The notes below the pieces were generated by a model. That model was not told the origin of the DNA and searched no databases. It saw nothing but the letters and a program-made list of their open reading frames with translations. A stretch of 61,432 nt of DNA from an uncultured Prevotella sp. (GTDB lineage: Bacteria > Bacteroidota > Bacteroidia > Bacteroidales > Bacteroidaceae). The translations under genes were made by a program, and so were the position numbers. Below, piece by piece: positions 54,741 through 61,432 of the stretch. How positions within the stretch are numbered: position 1 is the stretch's first letter; each line of letters starts with the position of its first letter. The DNA lies in assembly GCA_947170725.1 (NCBI GenBank), contig CAMVUM010000018.1, forward strand, positions 1 through 61,432, given 5' to 3'.

Positions 54741-56084
54741 TCAGAAAAGGAAGGTACGCTCCAGCCAGTAGACACCTATTCCGGACAAATAGCCGACAAA
54801 GGCAATCAACGTTATACGCTTCATATACCATCCGAAAGTTATTTTCTCCAGACCCATCACCACTACGCCTGCGGCAGAACCGATGATGAGCATCGAACCG
54901 CCTACGCCGGCACAGTAGGCCAGCAGCTGCCAGAATATTCCGTCAACAGCCATATCGCCGGTGGGAGCAACGGGATACATGCCCATACATCCGGCCACAA
55001 GGGGGACATTGTCGACAATGCTCGAAAGAACTCCAATAATGCCGGTGACCATATAGTGGTTTCCATTGAAAGTGGCGTTAAGTCCTTCACCCAACATTGT
55101 CAACACGCCGATTGTCTCCAGACATGCCACGGCCATGAGTATTCCGAGGAAGAAGAGAATCGTTCCCATGTCAATACGTGTGAGCATCTTGGTGATGCGC
55201 TTCTGTGTTCCGTCCTCATCCTCCTCACCCTGTGAGCGGTAGAAGAGTTCGGTCACAGTCCACAGAACACCCAGAACGAGAAGGATTCCGACAAACGGAG
55301 GCAAATGGGTGATAGACTTGAAGATGGGCACGAAGATCAGACCGCCGACACCGAGGAGGAAGACCATCTTGCGCTGTGATGCCGTGAGGCTCTCGCTTTC
55401 CTGTCCGGAAATTTCCTCACCGGATGCAGCCACGAAACTTCCCTTCAGCGAAAGGGAAAGAATATAGGCCGGAATGACCATCGAGACAACCGAAGGGATG
55501 AATATCTCGCATATCACACCCAAAGCCGTTATCAGACCTTTGTTCCAGAGCATGATTGTCGTAACGTCGCCAATAGGTGAGAAAGCGCCTCCGGAATTGG
55601 CCGAAATGACCACCAGCGAGGCGTATATAAGACGGTCGGCACGGTCGGTCACCAGCTTGCGCAATATCATAATCATGACAATACTCGTTGTCAGATTGTC
55701 AAGAATGGCCGACAGGACGAACGTCAGCACGGCGATACGCCACAGCAGCGCCCTCTTGCTCCGGGTTTTGAGCAGATCGCGCACGAAATTGAAACCGCCG
55801 TTCTGATCGACCACCTCGACGATTGTCATGGCTCCCATGAGGAAGAACAGCGTAGTGGCCGTACTGCCGAGATGTTTCTCCATGACCTCACTTACAACCA
55901 ATGCCGCATGGTCGCCCACGGCACCGGAAATATAACTGCCTGGATCTACCATCAAAAGGGTCCAGCAGAACACGAACATCAGCAGGGCTATGGCCGCCTT
56001 GTTGATTTTTGTCAGGCTCTCGATAGCTATACAGAAATAGCCAAGCACGAAAACGATGACAATTCCAAGAGTTAAAGTTGTCAT
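54741..56084 (-). CDS. nhaD: Sodium:proton antiporter NhaD
   Basis: Exchanges Na+ (or Li+) for H+ across the inner membrane. At 447 residues it has about twelve hydrophobic segments and the ArsB/NhaD signature SGGAFSPIGDVTTIMLW. The N-terminus MTTLTLGIVIVFVLGYF is a membrane helix. Typical length. Monocistronic, with its own promoter. Confidence 0.93.
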   Translation of the reverse strand: MTTLTLGIVIVFVLGYFCIAIESLTKINKAAIALLMFVFCWTLLMVDPGSYISGAVGDHAALVVSEVMEKHLGSTATTLFFLMGAMTIVEVVDQNGGFNFVRDLLKTRSKRALLWRIAVLTFVLSAILDNLTTSIVMIMILRKLVTDRADRLIYASLVVISANSGGAFSPIGDVTTIMLWNKGLITALGVICEIFIPSVVSMVIPAYILSLSLKGSFVAASGEEISGQESESLTASQRKMVFLLGVGGLIFVPIFKSITHLPPFVGILLVLGVLWTVTELFYRSQGEEDEDGTQKRITKMLTRIDMGTILFFLGILMAVACLETIGVLTMLGEGLNATFNGNHYMVTGIIGVLSSIVDNVPLVAGCMGMYPVAPTGDMAVDGIFWQLLAYCAGVGGSMLIIGSAAGVVVMGLEKITFGWYMKRITLIAFVGYLSGIGVYWLERTFLF

Positions 56085-56199
56085 TTTGCTTTAGGTTTAA
56101 TTTATTTGTTTTTAAGTTTGTTTTTTCATCATGCAAAAATAATGCGAACCACAGCGATGCAAATTCATTTTATGATTGCCGGGTGCTGCTTATTTTATG

Positions 56200-56229
56200 C
56201 AAAGGTAATAATAAAATCGGTACGCGCAA
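56200..56229 (-). promoter_or_regulatory. Promoter of nhaD
   Basis: Minus strand: TTG (56229-56227), 19-base spacer, TACCTTTG (56207-56200), 116 bases before nhaD. A second TATTTTTG box (56134-56141) lies nearer but has no TTG partner. Confidence 0.7.
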
Positions 56230-56650
56230 GCCTGAGTCCAACTAAATGTTACGTAATCGTTTTCTGTAAGCGTCGGATGGAACGATGACAACCATGTTAT
56301 ATATAATGTGGACATAAGAACGTAAAGACTTATTGTCATAAAATTGAAGTTTCGGAAGTCTGGGTGGGCATGCAGTTCATAAAGGTATGTGGAGAACCGG
56401 ATATAGAAGCCCAACCGAAATGAAGTCTCTATGGCACGCCTGAAAGGTTGGGCGTGTACATAACCCAATACATCCAAGACTTCAACCATACAACAAATTA
56501 TAAGCAGAGCCTTTGCGTTTACGTTATACATCATTCGCGCCCAAACCACATTCCCCCACTCTCCCCCTGACCATCAGACACATACACAACAAAACCACAA
56601 CACCCGGAATACGGCTGCATAGCAAAATTCGGAAACATGCGGACAAAGTA

Positions 56651-56912
56651 CTCTCAAAACTCGCGAATTTCGGACCAGGGGATTTTTATTTTCAAATTCG
56701 CGAGTTTTGAGCGTGCAAGTTTAACAGTCTGGATGTCAGACCAATAAGCATCACAGAGAGCCAAGTGTGCAATTTTCGTGGCCGTTTTCCGTCCGAAAAT
56801 CCTTGCAATAAGGGTCTCCCAGGCTTACGATAGCGGCCCCGTCGTCATGCAACGGCAGCCCCGTCGTCATGCAATAGCAGCCCCGTTGGCCCCTCGGGAG
56901 GCCCTTACGGCA
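56651..56912. repeat. GC-rich intergenic repeat, copy D, with 18-bp perfect inverted repeat
   Basis: 56653-56670 and 56694-56711 are a perfect 18-base inverted repeat (CTCAAAACTCGCGAATTT) around GGGGATTTTTATT; the left half matches copy C at 46628-46663. AAAATCCTTGCAATA (56796-56810) matches copy C inverted (46670-46684). A GC-rich block follows (about 56816-56912) with three AGCCCCGT words and the terminal CTTACGGCA (56904-56912). The rest of the 1.1-kb gap (56085-57225) has no supported gene. Confidence 0.8.
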
Positions 56913-57170
56913 AAACGGCGGCTATTTTTCGGACGTAAAACGGGACTGGCAACGAAAAAAAACGCTGGAGATTTTTCCAGAATGAAAGTGCCGAAATTCA
57001 GAATTTACATGACACCGTTAACGGCCATAAGGCCCTTACAGCATAGCAGGGAGAGTCTCATGGGGACTAAAAAAGCCCATCCGGAGCAGTCGCCGCAGGG
57101 ACGGACGGGCGGAAACAAAACTTTTAGCTTAAAAATCAAATAATCATGCTCAGAATTGATAGGAAAATAC

Positions 57171-57178
57171 TATCTTTG
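57171..57178 (+). promoter_or_regulatory. -7 box of the rhamnose operon
   Basis: TATCTTTG, 48 bases before rhaB. No TTG at the -33 distance, which fits a promoter that needs an activator. Confidence 0.5.
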
Positions 57179-57225
57179 CAGATGTAATTTCTGAATACAA
57201 ATACACTGCTAACAAAACAAATCAA

Positions 57226-58710
57226 ATGGAAAATAACAAGAAATACTTCTTCGCCGTTGATCTCGGCGCAACAAGCGGCCGCACAATTATCGGCACGCTC
57301 AACGACGGACGCTTCTCGCTGGAGGAGCTCACCCGCTTCGACAACAACCTCATCGAGACCGGCGGACATTTCTACTGGGACATCTACGCATTATATAATG
57401 AGATAATAAAAGGTCTGAAGCTCGCCGCACAGCGGCAGCTCCCAATCTGCTCCATAGGTATTGACACATGGGGCGTTGACTTCGTCTGCGTAGGCAAGGA
57501 CGGCGCGCTGTTGCGCAATCCGCTGGCCTACCGCGACCCCCACACGTTCGGCATGATGGAGGAATATTTCGATAAGGCCGTTGACAAGAAGACCGTCTAC
57601 GACACCACCGGAATCCAGTTCATGAACTTCAATTCGCTCTTCCAGCTCTACGCCATGCGCCGCGCCGGAAATACGGCGTTGGAGAACGCAGAGAAGATTC
57701 TCTTCGTGCCCGACGCACTGAGCTATATGCTGACAGGCGAGATGGTCTGCGAATATACCATCGCCTCAACAAGCCAGATGCTCGACCCGAAAACAAAGCA
57801 GCTCGACGAGCGTCTTCTGGAGAGCGTCGGACTGAGCCGCGACAACTTCGGCAAAATGGTCAATCCGGCCGTTGAGATCGGCACGTTGACGGAAGAGGTC
57901 CAGAAGATGACCGGACTGGGTGCCGTGCCGGTGATTGCCGTTGCCGGCCACGACACGGGTAGCGCCGTCGCAGCCGTGCCGGCCAAGAACGAGAAGTTCG
58001 CCTACCTGAGCAGCGGGACGTGGAGTCTGATGGGCATCGAGACCAAAGACGCCATCATCAACGATCTGAGCTACGAACGCAACTTCACCAACGAAGGCGG
58101 AATCGAAGGAACAACACGCTTCCTGAAGAACATCTGCGGCATGTGGCTCTATGAGCGTTGCCGAAAGGAGTGGACCGATGCTCCGAAGTCGCACACCGAA
58201 CTGCAGGCCGAGGCCATGAAGCAGCCCGCTTTCCAGAGCATCATCAATCCGGACGACACGATGTTCGCCAACCCGGCGTCGATGGTAGATGCCATACAGA
58301 CTTACTGCCGCGAGACCGGTCAGCACGTGCCGGAAGGATATGCCGAGATATGCCGCTGCATCTTCGATTCGCTCGCCCTGCGCTACCGCCAGGTGTTCGG
58401 ATACCTGAAGGAAATGGCGTCGTTCCAGCTTGACGTGCTCCACATCATCGGCGGAGGCTCGCTCAACAACTATCTCAATCAGTTCACGGCCGACGCTCTC
58501 GGCGTTGAGGTGCTCGCCGGACCGCAGGAAGGAACAGCCATCGGAAACATCATGCTTCAGGCAAAAGCCGCCGGCGACGTCAGCGACATCTGGGATATGC
58601 GCCGCATAATCGCCGACAGCCTCGAACTGAAACGATTCGAACCGAAGGACAAGGAAACATGGGACAAGGCCTACGAGCGTTTCCTTGAAATCGTGGAGAA
58701 GAAGAGATAA
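57226..58710 (+). CDS. rhaB: Rhamnulokinase
   Basis: Phosphorylates L-rhamnulose. A 494-residue FGGY-type kinase with the N-terminal phosphate motif DLGATSGRTIIG, the substrate segment IGIDTWGVDFV, AGHDTGSAVAAVP, and the C-terminal GGGSLNNYLNQFTADALG. First gene of the rhamnose operon, 44 bases before the isomerase. The following step, rhamnulose-1-phosphate aldolase, is not in the window and may lie beyond it. Confidence 0.94.
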   Translation: MENNKKYFFAVDLGATSGRTIIGTLNDGRFSLEELTRFDNNLIETGGHFYWDIYALYNEIIKGLKLAAQRQLPICSIGIDTWGVDFVCVGKDGALLRNPLAYRDPHTFGMMEEYFDKAVDKKTVYDTTGIQFMNFNSLFQLYAMRRAGNTALENAEKILFVPDALSYMLTGEMVCEYTIASTSQMLDPKTKQLDERLLESVGLSRDNFGKMVNPAVEIGTLTEEVQKMTGLGAVPVIAVAGHDTGSAVAAVPAKNEKFAYLSSGTWSLMGIETKDAIINDLSYERNFTNEGGIEGTTRFLKNICGMWLYERCRKEWTDAPKSHTELQAEAMKQPAFQSIINPDDTMFANPASMVDAIQTYCRETGQHVPEGYAEICRCIFDSLALRYRQVFGYLKEMASFQLDVLHIIGGGSLNNYLNQFTADALGVEVLAGPQEGTAIGNIMLQAKAAGDVSDIWDMRRIIADSLELKRFEPKDKETWDKAYERFLEIVEKKR

Positions 58711-58754
58711 GAGAATATAATCAACAAACTAACAATAAAAACCTAAAAAACAAA

Positions 58755-60011
58755 ATGAAAGAAGAATTGGTAAAAAAGGCATACGAAGTGGCCAAAGAGC
58801 GCTACGCTGCCATCGGAGTTGACACAGAGAAAGTGTTGGAACAGATGCAGAATTTCCACCTCAGCATGCACTGCTGGCAGGCTGACGACGTGGCCGGCTT
58901 CGAAAATCAGGGCGGTTCACTGACCGGCGGTATCCAGGTCAACGGAAACTACCCCGGCAAGGCCCGCAATATCGACGAACTGCGCGCTGACATCCTCTAC
59001 GCAAAGTCACTCATCCCCGGAACTCACCGTCTGAACCTCCACGAAATCTACGGTGACTTCGGCGGAAAATATGTTGACCGCGACCAGTGTGACGTCACAC
59101 ACTTCCAGAGTTGGATTGACTGGGGTAAGGCAAACAACACCCTGCTCGACTTCAACTCTACATCGTTCTCTCACCCGAAGAGCGGCGACCTGAGCCTCGC
59201 CAACCCCGACAAGGGCATCCGCGACTTCTGGATTGAGCACTCTAAGCGCTGCCGCGCCATCTCTGAGGCCATCGGTAAGGCTCAGGGCGATCCCTGTATC
59301 ATGAACACATGGGTTCATGACGGAAGCAAGGACCTCACCGTCAACCGTCTGATGTACCGCGAACTGCTGAAAGATTCTCTCGACCAGATCTTCGCTCAGA
59401 AGTATGACAACATGAAGGACTGCGTTGAGTCTAAGGTGTTCGGCATCGGTCTGGAGAGCTACACCGTCGGTTCAAACGACTTCTATACATCTTACGCAGC
59501 AAAGAACGACATGATGATTACCCTCGACACCGGTCACTTCCACCCGACGGAGAGCGTTGCCGACAAGGTTTCAGCCATGCTGCTCTTCGTGCCCGAGCTG
59601 ATGCTCCACGTTTCCCGTCCGGTTCGTTGGGACTCAGACCACGTGACTATCATGGACGACCCGACACAGGATCTGTTCAGCGAAATCGTTCGCGCCGGCG
59701 CTCTCGACCGCGTTCACTACGGTCTCGACTACTTCGACGGAACGCTCAACCGCATCGGTGCTTACGTCATCGGTAGCCGCGCCGCTCAGAAGTGCATGCT
59801 CCGCGCCCTGCTTGAGCCGCTGGCAACACTGCGTCAGTATGAGCTGGACGACAAGAGATTCCAGCGTCTGGCCCTGCTCGAAGAGTGCAAGAACCTGCCT
59901 TGGAACGCCGTTTACGACGAATTCTGCGTCCGCAACAACGTGCCCGTAGGCGAAGAGTTCATCGCTGCCGTTGAAAAATACGAAGCTGACGTAACTTCAA
60001 AGAGAGCATAA
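58755..60011 (+). CDS. rhaA: L-rhamnose isomerase
   Basis: Converts L-rhamnose to L-rhamnulose, the step before RhaB. A 418-residue TIM-barrel metalloenzyme: MHCWQADDVAGFE at the N-terminus, LNLHEIYGDFGGKYVDRD, WVHDGSKD, MITLDTGHFHPTE and RWDSDHVTI supply the metal ligands. Typical length. Next to rhaB, with rhaT 300 bases downstream. Confidence 0.95.
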   Translation: MKEELVKKAYEVAKERYAAIGVDTEKVLEQMQNFHLSMHCWQADDVAGFENQGGSLTGGIQVNGNYPGKARNIDELRADILYAKSLIPGTHRLNLHEIYGDFGGKYVDRDQCDVTHFQSWIDWGKANNTLLDFNSTSFSHPKSGDLSLANPDKGIRDFWIEHSKRCRAISEAIGKAQGDPCIMNTWVHDGSKDLTVNRLMYRELLKDSLDQIFAQKYDNMKDCVESKVFGIGLESYTVGSNDFYTSYAAKNDMMITLDTGHFHPTESVADKVSAMLLFVPELMLHVSRPVRWDSDHVTIMDDPTQDLFSEIVRAGALDRVHYGLDYFDGTLNRIGAYVIGSRAAQKCMLRALLEPLATLRQYELDDKRFQRLALLEECKNLPWNAVYDEFCVRNNVPVGEEFIAAVEKYEADVTSKRA

Positions 60012-60310
60012 TTCTCTATTAGGAGCAATCGCTCCTTTTAGAAGTTAAAGGAGTTAAAGGAGTTATCGCTCCCTGCGGTCGCTAAGAAGTTAAAGCCAAT
60101 AGCAGACATAAAGGGAACAATTACTCCTTTAATTCCTTTTACTCCTATTAATTCATTAAGAGCAAATGGATTTATCGAAGCCTTTGCACTCTCACAATCG
60201 AAGCCTTTACGTTTGCTATCGGCTTTAACTCATGAGCGACCGCAGGGAACGATAACTCCTTCAACTCCCCAGAGCGGGCTCCGCCCGCAATAACTCCTTT
60301 AAAAAAAGAA
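60012..60310. repeat. Long imperfect inverted repeat between rhaA and rhaT
   Basis: 60048-60102 and 60214-60268 are 55-base inverted arms matching at 49 positions, built from GGAGTTAAA words around the core CCCTGCGGTCGCT. A further 6-bp hairpin (GCGGGC...GCCCGC, 60274-60288) lies just before the rhaT start. The core matches 22160-22188 (26 of 29). It could attenuate or separate rhaT from rhaBA expression. No gene is seen in the gap. Confidence 0.85.
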
Positions 60311-61345
60311 ATGGAAATAATCATCGGATTACTTATCATCGCCATCGGCGCTTTCTGCCAGTCGAGCTGCTACGTGCCAATCAACAAAATCAAGGATTGG
60401 TCGTGGGAAAGCTACTGGATTGTTCAGGGCGTCTTCGCTTGGCTCCTCCTGCCGCTGCTCGGCGCCATGCTGGCCGTGCCGGAAGGCTACAGTCTCTGCG
60501 GACTGTTCTCAATGACAAACTCGTTCAACCTTTGGATGACCATCCTCTTCGGCGTCCTGTGGGGTGTCGGCGGACTCACGTTCGGCCTGTCGATGCGCTA
60601 CCTCGGCGTTGCCTTGGGACAGTCGATTGCCCTCGGAACATGCGCCGGACTGGGAACAATCATGGGCCCCGTGCTGCTCAACATCTTCTTCCCCGAACTC
60701 AACGCCCTTGAATCGCTGACATTCGCCGTTATCCTCGGCGTTGTCGTTACGCTCGTCGGCATCGCCATCATCGGTGTGGCCGGCTCGATGAAGGCCGCTT
60801 CGCTGTCTGAAGAAGAGAAAAAAGCCGCCGTCAAGGACTTCAACTTCCCGAAAGGTTTGGCCATTGCCCTGCTCGCCGGCTTCATGAGCGGCTGCTTCAA
60901 TGTCGGTCTGGAGTTCGGAAAGGATATAAACTTCGGCGACCTCACGCCCGATATGTACAAGACGCTGCCCGCAACGTTCCTCGTTACGCTCGGCGGATTC
61001 GTCACCAACGCCATCTACTGCTTCTATCAGAACAGCAAGAACGGCACATGGGGTGACTACAAGAAGGGTAATGTATGGCTGAACAACGTTGTATTCTGCG
61101 CCTTGGCCGGTGCACTGTGGTACAGCCAGTTCTTCGGTCTGTCGCTCGGCAAGGGCTTCCTCACCGAGTCACCGACGCTGATGACGCTCTCGTTCTGCAT
61201 CCTCATGGCACTCAACGTGGTGTTCTCAAACGTCTGGGGCATCATCCTCAAGGAATGGAAGGGTTGCTCGCAAAAGACAATCGCCGTGCTCATAACCGGC
61301 ATTATCGTCCTGATAATATCCTCATTCCTGCCGCAACTCATTTAA
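60311..61345 (+). CDS. rhaT: L-rhamnose/proton symporter
   Basis: Imports L-rhamnose with protons. A 344-residue protein with about ten membrane helices, opening MEIIIGLLIIAIGAFCQSSCYVP, with GGLTFGLSMRYLGVALGQSIALG and GTIMGPVLL, as in the RhaT family. Third visible gene of the rhamnose operon. Confidence 0.94.
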   Translation: MEIIIGLLIIAIGAFCQSSCYVPINKIKDWSWESYWIVQGVFAWLLLPLLGAMLAVPEGYSLCGLFSMTNSFNLWMTILFGVLWGVGGLTFGLSMRYLGVALGQSIALGTCAGLGTIMGPVLLNIFFPELNALESLTFAVILGVVVTLVGIAIIGVAGSMKAASLSEEEKKAAVKDFNFPKGLAIALLAGFMSGCFNVGLEFGKDINFGDLTPDMYKTLPATFLVTLGGFVTNAIYCFYQNSKNGTWGDYKKGNVWLNNVVFCALAGALWYSQFFGLSLGKGFLTESPTLMTLSFCILMALNVVFSNVWGIILKEWKGCSQKTIAVLITGIIVLIISSFLPQLI

Positions 61346-61362
61346 TTTATAAAGTAAGAGTT

Positions 61363-61432
61363 AAGAGTATAGAGTGAAGAGGCCTTTAGTAAGTAAGAGA
61401 TAAGAAGAAAGAGAGAAGAGGTATGATTACCG
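61363..61432. repeat. Heptad-type repeat, left arm of a second copy
   Basis: GAGTTAAGAG and similar 7-base words lead to GAAGAGGTATGATTACCG (61415-61432), identical to 20681-20698. The right arm, if present, lies beyond the window end. Confidence 0.7.

Noticed and set aside
56190..56549. 119-codon minus-strand frame upstream of nhaD
   Set aside because: AT-rich, overlaps the nhaD promoter, no recognisable family; weak even as a remnant.

Overview
The window is a contiguous piece of chromosome from a member of the Bacteroidales, most likely a Prevotellaceae/Bacteroidaceae-type gut anaerobe. Evidence: Bacteroidetes-specific families (DUF5606, DUF5686, DUF2723, the long two-part NusB, a 990-residue CarboxypepD_reg plus beta-barrel outer-membrane protein); many starts preceded by the Bacteroidetes promoter TTG-N19/20-TAnnTTTG; no obvious Shine-Dalgarno sequences; and hemicellulose and rhamnose utilisation genes. 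No rRNA, tRNA, CRISPR array, transposase, phage or plasmid gene was seen.

Layout. 1-1500: a large inverted repeat and aroB. 1.7-4.7 kb: outer-membrane barrel protein. 4.9-9.4 kb (minus): nusB-yajC-ybbR-coaE-DUF5606-lacI operon. 10.3-14.7 kb (plus): rplY-pth-hslR-lipoprotein-purN-Na/Ca antiporter. 14.9-16.1 kb: a LacI regulator with an operator in its own promoter, divergent from a candidate small RNA. 16.3-23.8 kb (minus): DUF5686 protein, CDP-alcohol phosphotransferase, nucleotidyltransferase, DUF362 protein, GH43. 24.1-30.9 kb (minus): RNA methyltransferase, DPP-type peptidase, purD, membrane protein, YqaA-type protein. 31-34.8 kb: cysE and a divergent Pit phosphate transporter fused to a helical domain, behind a Pho-box-like promoter. 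35-46 kb: acetylxylan esterase, Fur, polysaccharide deacetylase, DUF2723, mnmA, SPFH plus ribbon-helix-helix, rsgA, frr. 46.9-47.9 kb: cysK. 48-54.6 kb: two paralogous periplasmic-sensor histidine kinases, one with a degenerate catalytic core, and an AraC regulator. 54.7-56.1 kb: nhaD. 57.2-61.3 kb: rhamnose operon rhaB-rhaA-rhaT.

How the genes work together. Housekeeping clusters serve translation (nusB, rplY, pth, hslR, frr, rsgA, mnmA, RNA methyltransferase), purines (purN, purD), cysteine (cysE, cysK), the shikimate pathway (aroB) and CoA (coaE). The accessory part points to plant cell-wall sugars: GH43, acetylxylan esterase and rhamnose catabolism.

The intergenic space is unusual. It carries at least three dispersed repeat families: a GC-rich mosaic element ending in CTTACGGCA (four copies), low-complexity inverted repeats around a GCGACCGCA core, and heptad-like inverted repeats around GGTATGATTACCG. 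There are also many long perfect hairpins at gene ends. The most original observations are the pseudokinase/kinase pair, the four 11-bp Pho-box-like units before the phosphate transporter, the LacI/sRNA pair and the repeat families.
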